NCBI RefSeq assembly: GCF_015207665.1
Contig: NZ_JADEWL010000008.1
Span: 46,082 to 110,081 of the forward strand
Source: Plectonema cf. radiosum LEGE 06105
GTDB taxonomy: Bacteria; Cyanobacteriota; Cyanobacteriia; Cyanobacteriales; Nostocaceae
DNA: 64,000 bases
Direction: 5' to 3'
Part shown: piece after piece, positions 1 to 8,284 of the stretch
Position numbering within the stretch: position 1 is the stretch's first letter
Layout: the number at the start of each line of letters is the position of its first letter
Position numbers and translations under genes: made by a program
Notes under the pieces: model-generated
Database searches by the model: none
What the model was told of the DNA's origin: nothing
Seen by the model: the letters and a program-made list of their open reading frames with translations, nothing else

Positions 1-194
1 CGCTATACCTTAAAAATGGTTGTAACCAATCGATTGCAACCTAAAATAACCATTTGTAGAGCCACAATTGTTTACTAGCACTGAAGATAATTTTCACGAA
101 CATTGCTTAGTTTGTGAACTATTACTTGGCAAAGTCGCCTACAAGCGCGAGAATAAGTTTACATTGCCCTTAAATTTCAAAAAAAAATTACTTC

Positions 195-896
195 GTGAAT
201 AACGTCCGTACAGTCTCTGAAACAAAGCGAACTTTCTACAGTCTTCACACCCGTCCAATCAACACGATTTATCGTCGGGTGGTAGAAGAATTAATGGTAG
301 AAATGCACCTACTGAGTGTAAATAGTGATTTCCAATACGACCCCATTTATGCTTTGGGTGTTGTGACTACCTTTGATAGATTTATGCAGGGTTATAAGCC
401 CGACGAGGACTTTGAATCGATTTATAATGCTTTGATTAAGTCGGTGGAAGAAGACCCACAAAAATACAGACAAGATGCTCAACGATTGGAAGCTATAGCT
501 AAAAGCTTACCGGGAAAAGATTTAGTTAGCAATCTGAGCGAGAAGCGCTTGGGTAATGATTCTGACTTGCAAGAATTATTAGAAAATATTACTAACAATC
601 CCAAGTTTAAATACAGTCGTTTATTTGCAATTGGGTTATATACTTTGTTGGAATCGTCAGATCCAGAAATGGTTAAAGACGAAAAAAATCGCAATGAAGC
701 CTTCAAGATTATTGCAAATAGTTTGCATCTATCTGACGAAAAACTGAGTAAAGATTTAGATTTATACCGCTCTAACTTGGATAAAATGGCGCAAGCTGCG
801 ATAGTAATGGCGGATATGATTGCAGCGGAGCGTAAAAGACGCTCTGAACGCGCTCAAAAATCTGATACTACAGTTACACCTCCGAGTAAAGAATGA
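195..896 (+). CDS. thf1: Thf1/Psp29 photosystem II biogenesis protein
   Basis: Member of the Thf1 (Psp29/Psb29) family, a thylakoid-associated factor that in cyanobacteria supports FtsH protease complexes and photosystem II repair. The protein is 233 aa, full length for the family. It opens with the conserved segment TVSETKRTFYSLHTRPIN, has DPIYALGVVTTFDRFMQGY near residue 50, and ends in a charged tail (AAERKRRSERAQKSD). It is all-helical with no membrane segment or signal peptide. The start is GTG, since no in-frame ATG precedes the conserved N-terminus. The gene stands alone; the exbB/exbD pair downstream is on the opposite strand and converges on it. The family assignment comes from sequence recall; the role is family knowledge. 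Confidence 0.93.
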   Translation: MNNVRTVSETKRTFYSLHTRPINTIYRRVVEELMVEMHLLSVNSDFQYDPIYALGVVTTFDRFMQGYKPDEDFESIYNALIKSVEEDPQKYRQDAQRLEAIAKSLPGKDLVSNLSEKRLGNDSDLQELLENITNNPKFKYSRLFAIGLYTLLESSDPEMVKDEKNRNEAFKIIANSLHLSDEKLSKDLDLYRSNLDKMAQAAIVMADMIAAERKRRSERAQKSDTTVTPPSKE

Positions 897-1035
897 TTCT
901 CGATCAAATGAGATTCATTTGATCTTAGATTTTAGATTTTGGATTGGACTACCGGATTTATAAGTTAGGAATTAGAAGTTGGAAGTTAGGAGTTGACAGT
1001 TGACAGTTAATTTCTCCCCCTCTCCCCATCTTCCT

Positions 1036-1767
1036 TTACTGAGGACTGGGATTCGTCTGAGCGGGTGCAGGTGGGTTAGTTGGAGCGGATGCTGGAGGAA
1101 TTGTGGAACCGCTATTATCGCTAGGACTTCTTGGGGGAATTCCCTGTTCGGTTTGCGGTTGATTGGGGATGCTAGGAAGGGGAATTTGAGTGCTACCGGG
1201 AGGTAAATTCAGATTTGGATCATTTTGCGGAAAATTAGGAGAAACTGGTAAAGAACCATCTGGTAATGGTAGTGTTCCACCTGGAGTAGTTCCTGGATTG
1301 ACAGGGAAATTAGGAATTGGTTCTGCGGGATTCGCGGGTTGTTCTGAAGTACCAGGTATAATTGCTAAAGATACGCGATCGCCACCGATTTTTCGCAGCA
1401 AATCGAGGATTTCAATTACATCATTATAAGTTGCCGATCGCGAAGCATACAGAGCCAAAATACCTCTAGGATTAGCTGCAAGATAGTTTCTCAAAATATC
1501 TTCTAATTGAAACCGCTGTACGGGTTGTTTCTCTACATAAATTTGACCAACAGCATCAATGGTGACAGGTAAAATTTCTCGTTGTTCCTGTGATTGTAAA
1601 CTAGATGTCGCAGTTTCAGCTTGAGGTAAATCGATGTTTATTGATTGTTGGCGAGTAAATTGTAAGGATGCCAAAATAAAAAATGTCAGAATGCAAAAAA
1701 TAACATCAAGTAAGGGAATAATTTGAATTTGAATGTCTTCGGTGGGATTATTCAGGTTTATTTTCAT
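1036..1767 (-). CDS. exbD: ExbD/TolR-type biopolymer transport protein with Pro-rich tail
   Basis: Inner-membrane ExbD/TolR subunit that works with an ExbB/TolQ channel to couple the proton gradient to outer-membrane processes. It has a short cytoplasmic N-terminus, one membrane helix around residues 15-37 (IIPLLDVIFCILTFFILASL) containing the family Asp, and a periplasmic ExbD domain to about residue 140. The last ~95 residues are a Pro/Gly/Asn/Gln-rich low-complexity extension, longer than in typical ExbD (about 140 aa) and perhaps a peptidoglycan- or TonB-like spacer. The gene lies 260 bp downstream of exbB on the same strand, consistent with one transcription unit. No TonB gene or TonB-dependent receptor is seen nearby. 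Confidence 0.88.
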   Translation of the reverse strand: MKINLNNPTEDIQIQIIPLLDVIFCILTFFILASLQFTRQQSINIDLPQAETATSSLQSQEQREILPVTIDAVGQIYVEKQPVQRFQLEDILRNYLAANPRGILALYASRSATYNDVIEILDLLRKIGGDRVSLAIIPGTSEQPANPAEPIPNFPVNPGTTPGGTLPLPDGSLPVSPNFPQNDPNLNLPPGSTQIPLPSIPNQPQTEQGIPPRSPSDNSGSTIPPASAPTNPPAPAQTNPSPQ

Positions 1768-2027
1768 ATGATTAATTCTAGTGATGTTAGAAAGGCATCT
1801 AAATGATAAGTGGCAAGTATTTGATGAAGAATTGACCCTGCAATTAGAAAAAAGGACTGAACGTAATTTATTTGAAAAGTTTTGAAAACCAGCCTTACTC
1901 CATATTATTGCTGTTTTTGTATGTAAGATAAAAACACAGCTTGGCAGAGCATATAATTACGTTTATGGAGTGTGTGTGGAGCGTATATTATCCAAGTGTA
2001 ATTTTAAGGATAATTTGAGGGATAATT

Positions 2028-2819
2028 TTATTGTGAGTCTTGATCTGGCGATGCAGGTGAATCAGAATCTGTTGTTTGGGGAGGTTCGACAAACTTATTT
2101 CTTCCTCGTCTGCGTGGAGTCGGAGAATTTTCTGGAGTATCCTTATCTCTAACAACTACTTCAGATAACGCTTTTCTAGCAGGTTTAATATCGCTATCAG
2201 TTGGAGGAAATTGACGATAAAGTAACTCCAACTCATTTCCAGCTTTACGAAAAACTTTGACTTGATTAACTAGTAAAGCTTGAAACCATCGGTAGAATAT
2301 CAAACTGAAAATCGCCACCACTAATCCAGCTAAAGTACTGTATAGCGCTTCTCCGATACCCGTTGGAACTCCAGCACTAGCTTCTGTACCCAAATCCGAG
2401 ATTTTAATTGATTCGAGAGATTGAATCAAACCCCAAACCGTACCAAATAATCCGAGTAGAGGTGCAACAGCAATCACCAATTCTAAAACTTTTTCGCCGC
2501 GACGCATTAAAGCTAATTCATGCTCTGCGGTGGATTCGAGAGCCAATCTAAAAGTTTCGGGATCTCTCCTTGGTAAAACTAAAGGAGCATAAAGAAATCT
2601 CCCAATAGGTTGGTGGGTTGCTCGTTCAGCTATTTCCGTTGCGACACTCCAATCATCTTGAGCCGCATCTAATACACGGTCAACAATTTTCCTTTCTTGA
2701 GTTAAAATTCTTAACCAGAACCATATCCGCTCAAAAATCACGCTCAAAGATAAAACCGAAAAGAATAACAAAGGCCATACTACTGGTCCGATCTTGCGTA
2801 CAATTTCTTGAATATTCAT
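2028..2819 (-). CDS. exbB: ExbB/TolQ/MotA-type proton channel
   Basis: Proton-channel subunit of an ExbB-ExbD motor in the cytoplasmic membrane. Three hydrophobic segments fit the family: residues ~12-34 (WPLLFFSVLSLSVIFERIWFW), ~110-135 (ELVIAVAPLLGLFGTVWGLI) and ~150-178 (ALYSTLAGLVVAIFSLIFYR). The second and third carry the conserved GLFGTVWGLI and TLAGLVVAI motifs. A Pro/Arg/Ser-rich cytoplasmic tail of about 60 residues follows. The start is ATG. exbD follows on the same strand, so the two are probably co-expressed. The transported substrate cannot be told from context. Confidence 0.9.
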   Translation of the reverse strand: MNIQEIVRKIGPVVWPLLFFSVLSLSVIFERIWFWLRILTQERKIVDRVLDAAQDDWSVATEIAERATHQPIGRFLYAPLVLPRRDPETFRLALESTAEHELALMRRGEKVLELVIAVAPLLGLFGTVWGLIQSLESIKISDLGTEASAGVPTGIGEALYSTLAGLVVAIFSLIFYRWFQALLVNQVKVFRKAGNELELLYRQFPPTDSDIKPARKALSEVVVRDKDTPENSPTPRRRGRNKFVEPPQTTDSDSPASPDQDSQ

Positions 2820-3044
2820 ATTTTTAGTCTCCTCCGTTCATCCTCAACCATATATCTCACACCACTTTAATTTTAAAGATTAATGTACAAGTTCTACATT
2901 GAATGTGAAAAGAACCTGTATGTTGTAAGTCAAACTAACCTTTATATAGCTGGTAGGATATTCCATACCGTCATAGGGCGGTTATTCCCACAGGAAGTTT
3001 AGGTCATATTTTGCCAAAATTAAAGTTAAATAGAAGCTAAAATC

Positions 3045-3362
3045 ATGAAATTTTCAATTCAATCAGTTTATGAATGGTATCGTGGTTTGATTCGTAATCC
3101 TAAATACCGTTGGTGGGTAGTTTTAGGGACTCTCGTATATTTTGTTAGTCCCGTAGACTTACTTCCCGATATTTTCCCAATTGTTGGACAACTTGATGAT
3201 GTTTTTTTGTTAACGCTATTGGTTAGCGAATTCTCACAAGTTCTGATCGAAGGTTTTAAAGCACGTAGAGGAGTTACAGACAAGGAAACAGCAGCTAATT
3301 CTTCTGAGGATGCTACTAAGAACGCAGGTACTATCGATGTTGATGCTGTCTCTGTAAAATAA
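3045..3362 (+). CDS. YkvA family (DUF1232) small membrane protein
   Basis: This 105-aa protein belongs to the YkvA/DUF1232 family. The defining segment is here: a hydrophobic stretch WWVVLGTLVYFVSPVDLLPD followed by IFPIVGQLDDVFLL, with the family PxDLxPD and GxxDD motifs. It probably spans or dips into the membrane around residues 24-42. The C-terminal 30 residues are polar and variable. The function of the family is unknown. The gene is monocistronic, and an imperfect CT-rich/AG-rich stem ending in a T-run (about 3391-3438) could terminate it. Confidence 0.85.
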   Translation: MKFSIQSVYEWYRGLIRNPKYRWWVVLGTLVYFVSPVDLLPDIFPIVGQLDDVFLLTLLVSEFSQVLIEGFKARRGVTDKETAANSSEDATKNAGTIDVDAVSVK

Positions 3363-3436
3363 TATAGATTGCGAAATAGAACTTATTAACCTCCTTTTTC
3401 TGGAAGAATAATCCGTCGAGAAAGGGGGATGTTTTT

Positions 3437-3513
3437 TCAGTTATCAGTTATCAGTGAGCAGTTAACAGTTAACAGTTAGCAGTTATCAGTTAGCAGTTAG
3501 CAGTTAGCAGTTA
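3437..3513. repeat. Heptad-type tandem repeat (CAGTTAT/CAGTTAG units)
   Basis: About eleven degenerate 7-bp units (TCAGTTA, GCAGTTA, ACAGTTA) run head to tail just before the nucleotidyltransferase start. This is the short tandemly repeated type common in heterocystous cyanobacteria. Confidence 0.85.
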
Positions 3514-3528
3514 AAAATTACTTATATT

Positions 3529-4353
3529 ATGAGCAAGCGTCCCGTTATCGGATTGATTCCTGCTGGTGGAAAGGCTACGCGGATTTCTCCTTTACCTTTG
3601 AGTAAGGAATTATATCCTGTGGGTTTTCAAGGTAATAGTAATAATAATATTTATAAAAATACTCAAATTAACAATCAAAATAATTTACGCCCTAAAGTTG
3701 TTTCTCATTACTTGCTCGAAAAAATGCAGTTAGCAGGTATTGATAAAGCATATTTTATTTTGCGTCCGGGTAAATGGGATATTCCGGCATATTTCGGTGA
3801 TGGTGCGATGCTTTCGATGAATTTGGGATATTTGATTATGGGTTTACCTTATGGTGTACCTTTTACTTTGGATAGTGCTTATCCTTTTGTAAAGGATACT
3901 GTGGTAGCTTTGGGTTTTCCTGATATTTTATTTCAACCAAAAGATGCTTATATACAGATATTAAAAAAATTGGAATCTAGTAAGGCTGATGTGGTTTTAG
4001 GGCTATTTCCTACAGATAAACCCCAGAAAGCCGGTATGGTAAATTTTGATGATACGGGCAAAGTTTATTCAATAATTGAAAAGCCACTTGATTCAAATTT
4101 GCATTTTATGTGGGCAATTGCTGTTTGGCAACCTAGCTTTAGTAAGTTTCTGCATGAATATTTAATTGCGATTAAACAAGATATAAATTTACCGCATTTA
4201 CCTGAAATTCCCATTGGTAACGTAATTCAAGCTGCTATAAGTAAAGGTTTACAAGTAGAAGCGGAAGCTTTTATAAATGGTAGTTATTTAGATATTGGGA
4301 CTCCGGATGATTTGATTACTGCGGTGCGGGGGTTTGCTGGTGGGTTTGAGTAA
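3529..4353 (+). CDS. Sugar-phosphate nucleotidyltransferase
   Basis: Probable NDP-sugar pyrophosphorylase of the GT-A-like nucleotidyltransferase superfamily (glucose-1-phosphate thymidylyl/cytidylyl/uridylyl type), making NDP-sugars for polysaccharide synthesis. The N-terminus has the nucleotide loop GLIPAGGKATRISPLPLSKE, with GGKATR in place of the usual GxGTR. DILFQPKDAY replaces the usual metal-binding GD segment, and IIEKP and GSYLDIGTPDDL lie near the end. At 274 aa it lacks the left-handed beta-helix of longer relatives. A low-complexity Asn-rich insert (residues ~32-50, GNSNNNIYKNTQINNQNN) sits between the loop and the core. The substrate sugar cannot be assigned. Confidence 0.85.
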   Translation: MSKRPVIGLIPAGGKATRISPLPLSKELYPVGFQGNSNNNIYKNTQINNQNNLRPKVVSHYLLEKMQLAGIDKAYFILRPGKWDIPAYFGDGAMLSMNLGYLIMGLPYGVPFTLDSAYPFVKDTVVALGFPDILFQPKDAYIQILKKLESSKADVVLGLFPTDKPQKAGMVNFDDTGKVYSIIEKPLDSNLHFMWAIAVWQPSFSKFLHEYLIAIKQDINLPHLPEIPIGNVIQAAISKGLQVEAEAFINGSYLDIGTPDDLITAVRGFAGGFE

Positions 4354-4358
4354 TTATT

Positions 4359-4412
4359 TTTTTAACGCTAAGGTACGCGGAGGGAAACGCAAAGTTTCGC
4401 GGAGGAGAGATT
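4359..4412. repeat. Dispersed ACGC(A)GAGG-type repeat
   Basis: A stretch of AACGCTAAGGTACGCGGAGG-like modules of the kind scattered through cyanobacterial genomes. Related copies are near 9768, 19786, 33268, 38627, 44112 and 50378. Confidence 0.7.
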
Positions 4413-4544
4413 TATTTAATTCTTGCTTTTCTTAATACTTTAAATACAACCACTATCTAAAGATAAACTAACATTCCGTCGCAGGAAGGAGAGGAATGTA
4501 AACCCAATCTTGGTATTCTAATTTCATTTGCAATTAAAGAGGTT

Positions 4545-6404
4545 GTGGTGAAGCTGAGAACTAAGATTCTCGCTGGTTATGGTATTAGTCTTGCTTTAAT
4601 TCTCCTTGTTGGTGCTTGGGGTGTAGCAAATCTTTGGCGTTTGGGACGAGCTAGTGAAGCGATTTTGCGGGAAAATTACCGCAGTATTCGCGCTGCTCAG
4701 GGAATGGTGGAAGCTTTGGAGCGTCAAGATAGTGCGAATTTGATTTCGTTGTCGCCAGGTAATACTAATGGGATTGCTTTATTTGCAAATAATCAAGTTG
4801 AGTTTTTGCAATGGTTAGCGCGGGCTAAGGATAATATTACTATCAATGGCGAAGCTGATATTTTAACCAAGTTAGAAAAAAGCTATCGAGAGTATCTTAC
4901 CAGTGTTGCTCAATTTCGTTCTTTACAAAATCAACCCGAAACGGCGAGAAGTTTTTATAATCGATCGGTTTTACCGAAGTTTGAAGCGGTGCGTCAAGCT
5001 TCTATCGAGTTACGCAATTTGAATCAGCAGACGATGGAAGCAGCTTCGCAACAAGCACAGGTTACTTCTAGAAATGCGATCGCATCAATGATTTTTGCAG
5101 GTTCTTCTGCTGCTGTATTAGGATTAATTTTCAGCTTAATTCTCTCTAACAATTTAACCCGCCCTCTCCGTAAAATTACACAAGCTACTGAGGAAATTGC
5201 CCAAGGTAATTATGATGTGAATATTCCGGTGCAATTTAATGATGAGTTGGGACATTTGGCAGGAGAAATTAACTCAATGAGTCAAAAGCTCCAGCAGTTT
5301 CACGCATTGAATGTTAATACTATTATTGCCCAAAAACAGCGCAATGAAGCGATTATTGATAGCATTACCGATGGAATTATAGTAGTAGATGACCACTGTA
5401 ATATTATTGATATTAATCCCACAGCGGCAAGATTATTTAATGCTAAACCTAACTTAGCAGAAGGAAGACATTATTTAGAAGTTGTTGAAAACCGTGATTT
5501 GTACAATCGAATTCAAGCTACAGCGGAATCTGGAGAGTCTTCTCAATTAAATCCAGACGAATCGGTTTTAGGTTTAGAAAAAAACGGTATTCAGTATTAT
5601 TATCGCTACTTTACTACTCCCGTAAAAACTGAAGATGGTAAACGATTGGGTGTAGTGTTGCTGTTGCAAGATGTGACGAAATTTAAGCAAATCGACCAGC
5701 TTAAAAGCGATTTTGTGATGACTGCTTCTCACGAGTTGCGGACTCCTTTAACGGGAATGGCGATGAGTATTGATTTACTTATAGAAACCGCACAGGAAAA
5801 ATTATCAGAAAGAGAGCAGGAATTATTACAAGCAGCTTCCGAAGATGTACAGCGTTTGCGGAGTTTAGTTAACGATTTACTCGACCTTTCTAAGATAGAA
5901 TCTGGTCGAATTGATCTGGAAAAGGCACCGATTGAAGCTAATCTGATTATTGATAAAGTAATATCGCTATTTCAGATACAAACCCAGGAAAAAAATATTC
6001 AATTAAATAAAAAAGTAGCAGAAAAATTACCGCAAGTAAATGCCGATCCTAACAAAATTACTTGGGTGCTAACAAATTTGGTAGCAAACGCTTTACGCTA
6101 TGCAAAATCGCAAATTGAAATTGCAGCCAAACAACACGGTAACTGGATTTATTTTTCTGTCACCGATGATGGACAAGGAATCGACCCCGCATATCAAAGC
6201 AAAATTTTTGACAAGTTTGTACAGGTCAAAACAGAGCGGGATATCGGTGGTAGCGGCTTAGGCTTGGCTATTTGCAAAGAAATGATCAAAGCTCACGGCG
6301 GTATTATCTGGGTAGATTCCACAGTGGATCAGGGTAGCACGTTTACTTTTACACTGCCCATTATTGTAAATTCTAATCAACAAGGAGAATTAACTCATGT
6401 CTGA
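4545..6404 (+). CDS. HAMP-PAS sensor histidine kinase (KinB-like)
   Basis: Membrane histidine kinase of 619 aa. Order of parts: membrane helix ~8-28; periplasmic helical sensor ~30-175 resembling the KinB sensor fold; second membrane helix ~177-200 (IFAGSSAAVLGLIFSLIL); HAMP ~201-255; PAS ~265-375; HisKA with the phosphorylated His at residue 396 in SHELRTPL; and an HATPase domain with the N-box (ITWVLTNLVANALRYA), G1 (DDGQGIDP) and G2 (GGSGLGLAI). The start is GTG at 4545, with a second GTG at the next codon. The stop overlaps the start of the response regulator by 8 bp, so the two are translationally coupled and almost certainly a cognate pair. The signal is unknown. Confidence 0.93.
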   Translation: MVKLRTKILAGYGISLALILLVGAWGVANLWRLGRASEAILRENYRSIRAAQGMVEALERQDSANLISLSPGNTNGIALFANNQVEFLQWLARAKDNITINGEADILTKLEKSYREYLTSVAQFRSLQNQPETARSFYNRSVLPKFEAVRQASIELRNLNQQTMEAASQQAQVTSRNAIASMIFAGSSAAVLGLIFSLILSNNLTRPLRKITQATEEIAQGNYDVNIPVQFNDELGHLAGEINSMSQKLQQFHALNVNTIIAQKQRNEAIIDSITDGIIVVDDHCNIIDINPTAARLFNAKPNLAEGRHYLEVVENRDLYNRIQATAESGESSQLNPDESVLGLEKNGIQYYYRYFTTPVKTEDGKRLGVVLLLQDVTKFKQIDQLKSDFVMTASHELRTPLTGMAMSIDLLIETAQEKLSEREQELLQAASEDVQRLRSLVNDLLDLSKIESGRIDLEKAPIEANLIIDKVISLFQIQTQEKNIQLNKKVAEKLPQVNADPNKITWVLTNLVANALRYAKSQIEIAAKQHGNWIYFSVTDDGQGIDPAYQSKIFDKFVQVKTERDIGGSGLGLAICKEMIKAHGGIIWVDSTVDQGSTFTFTLPIIVNSNQQGELTHV

Positions 6405-7056
6405 AGCACGCATTTTAGTTGTAGATGATGAAAAAAATATTCGATTAACGGTAGCGCAATGTTTGGAACCGCAAGGTTATACCGTTAAAACTGCGATCGA
6501 CGGAGGAGAAGCACTGGCTCAACTTGAGGAATATGACCCTCAGTTAATGTTACTGGACTTGCAAATGCCGGGCATGAACGGCTTAGAAGTATTGGAAACA
6601 GCAAAAGAACGTCTACCCGATTTACACGTAATTATGATATCGGCTCACGGTAACGTTGAAAATGCCGTAGAAGCAATGAAATTAGGAGCGGTAGACTTTA
6701 TTCAAAAGCCTTTTACCCCTAAAGAAATTCGTGAATTCGTAGCGAGAGTATTAGGTAGAGAAGACATTTCAGATTTACCAACAGACTACGATTCATTAAT
6801 GTCAGCGGCAAAACATCGCATCAGTAAACGACAATTTGATGAAGCGATAACGTTAGTTAAACAAGCAATTGGTGCAAATCCTAATAATGCCGAAATATTC
6901 AATATGTTGGGAGAACTTTTGGAAGTAACTGGCGATAATCTCCAAGCACTAAAAAATTATCGCGTCGCTATAGATTTAGATCCAGCTTACAGACCAGCAC
7001 AGAAAAATTTGGAACGAGCTACAAGTTCGCCAAAATATAATCGTTTGAAGATGTAG
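6397..7056 (+). CDS. Response regulator with TPR output domain
   Basis: Receiver domain (residues 5-120) with acidic pocket DDEKN, phospho-acceptor Asp54 in LLDLQMPG, and the conserved Thr/Ser and Lys region (ISAHG, IQKPF). It has no DNA-binding domain. The C-terminal ~90 residues form TPR-like helices (DEAITLVKQAIGANPNNAEIF; LKNYRVAIDLDPAYRPA), so the output is likely protein-protein interaction. An SD-like AAGGAG lies 9 bases before the ATG, inside the end of the kinase gene. It is coupled to the upstream kinase by an 8-bp overlap, and the K+ uptake genes follow after a 28-bp gap, so the pair may control K+ transport or share its transcript. Confidence 0.92.
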   Translation: MSEARILVVDDEKNIRLTVAQCLEPQGYTVKTAIDGGEALAQLEEYDPQLMLLDLQMPGMNGLEVLETAKERLPDLHVIMISAHGNVENAVEAMKLGAVDFIQKPFTPKEIREFVARVLGREDISDLPTDYDSLMSAAKHRISKRQFDEAITLVKQAIGANPNNAEIFNMLGELLEVTGDNLQALKNYRVAIDLDPAYRPAQKNLERATSSPKYNRLKM

Positions 7057-7084
7057 GTCATGGAGAATAAGAAATAGGAATGTT

Positions 7085-7492
7085 ATGGCAAAATCTCAAT
7101 ATATTGTAGTAGTAGGTTGCGGACGTTTGGGTTCAATTTTGGGGACTCAATTAAGCGATCAAGGTAATTCTGTTGTAGTTATCGACCTTAACGAATCTGC
7201 TTTTGAGAGTTTGGGAGGTGAATTTAGCGGTTTTAAAATTGTTGGGGATGCAACCGAATTAGCAGTATTACGAACTGCGAAAGCCGGTAAAGCCGATTGC
7301 TTGCTAGCCGTTACCGACTCTGACAACATCAATATTATGGTGGCGCAAATTGCTAAAAAATTGTTTGAGATTCCGACGGTATTAGCTCGTGTATTCGACC
7401 CAAATCGCGAAGCAATTTACCGCGACTTTGGCATTGAAACCATTAGTCCGACGCAACTTTCTGCGGAAGCTTTTGTAAAAACAATTGGTTAG
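7085..7492 (+). CDS. RCK-N (TrkA/KtrA) K+ channel regulator, single domain
   Basis: A 135-aa NAD-binding RCK_N domain. The Rossmann motif VGCGRLGSILG is intact, followed by the acidic residue at the second strand end (VVIDLNESA) and GDATE. It ends right after the N-domain, with no RCK_C (TrkA_C) domain. It forms a set with the next RCK gene and trkH, like two-gene TrkA systems. It probably forms part of the cytoplasmic gating ring that binds NAD(H) or ATP/ADP. A heptad repeat separates it from the next gene. Confidence 0.9.
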   Translation: MAKSQYIVVVGCGRLGSILGTQLSDQGNSVVVIDLNESAFESLGGEFSGFKIVGDATELAVLRTAKAGKADCLLAVTDSDNINIMVAQIAKKLFEIPTVLARVFDPNREAIYRDFGIETISPTQLSAEAFVKTIG

Positions 7493-7610
7493 TTGTTAGT
7501 AGATAGTTGTTAGTAGATAGTTGTTAGTTGTTAGTAGATAGTTTTTAGTAATTTCAATATTTACCTCTCAACTTTGACCTTTGATCTTTGACCTTTGACC
7601 TTTGACCTTT
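7489..7610. repeat. Two tandem repeats between the RCK genes
   Basis: Units of TTGTTAGTAGATAG type (about 7489-7545) are followed by units of CTTTGAC (about 7570-7610). Together they fill the whole gap between the two RCK genes, and the first array begins at the last codons of the upstream gene. Confidence 0.85.
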
Positions 7611-7621
7611 AATAATAATTC

Positions 7622-8284
7622 ATGAAAATCATTCTAATTGGCAGTGATAAATTAGCTTATTTTTTAGGCAGGCAGTTTGCTAGTAAGGGCTATGAACTAA
7701 CTATTATTACTCCCGATGAAACCCAAGCTTTAAGATTGTCTCGTAAGCTGAAAGCAACGGTTATTAAAGGTGACGGGAGTAACCCAACTATACTTCAAGA
7801 AGCTGGTGCCTATAGTGCTGATGTTTTGTTGGCTTTGACGGCTTTTGATCAAGATAATCTTGTTGCTTGTCAAATTGCTCAAGACCGTTATGGGGTACCT
7901 CGGACTATAGCCTTAGTTAATGACCCCGACAACCGTGAGGTTTTCCAAAAATTGGGTGTGACTCAAGCATTTTCAGCAACAGAAGTTCTCGGTTCTTTAA
8001 TTGAACAGCAAGCGGATATTCAAGATATTAAGAATTTACTTCCCGTAGCAGATACGGAAGTTACTTTAACAGAAATGACGCTGCAAGATGACAGTCCTGC
8101 TGTAGAGAAAACTCCCGAACAACTGAATCTAAATGGAGCTGCTATTGCCTGTATTATTCGCGGTGGAAGTGTCTTGCAAGTTAAGGAATACAGCCGTTTG
8201 CGGAGTGGCGATCGCCTAATTTTAATTAGCCAGTCGGATTACTCTGCTAAGGCTCAACGTGTAATTATGGGGGAGAAAGTTTAA
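7622..8284 (+). CDS. RCK-N/RCK-C (TrkA) K+ uptake regulator
   Basis: A 220-aa TrkA-type subunit. The N-terminal RCK_N domain (1-135) has a degenerate Rossmann loop, LIGSDKLAYFLG instead of GxGxxG. The C-terminal RCK_C domain (~140-218) has the typical AAIACIIRGGSVL and LRSGDRLILI segments. With the single-domain RCK upstream it looks like a split, heteromeric gating ring in which only the first protein has a canonical dinucleotide motif. Its TAA stop is directly followed by the GTG start of trkH with no gap, indicating tight coupling. Confidence 0.92.
   Translation: MKIILIGSDKLAYFLGRQFASKGYELTIITPDETQALRLSRKLKATVIKGDGSNPTILQEAGAYSADVLLALTAFDQDNLVACQIAQDRYGVPRTIALVNDPDNREVFQKLGVTQAFSATEVLGSLIEQQADIQDIKNLLPVADTEVTLTEMTLQDDSPAVEKTPEQLNLNGAAIACIIRGGSVLQVKEYSRLRSGDRLILISQSDYSAKAQRVIMGEKV

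Noticed and set aside
1190..1429. 79-aa Gly-rich ORF opposite the exbD tail
   Set aside because: Produced by the complement of the Pro-rich tail; a shadow frame.
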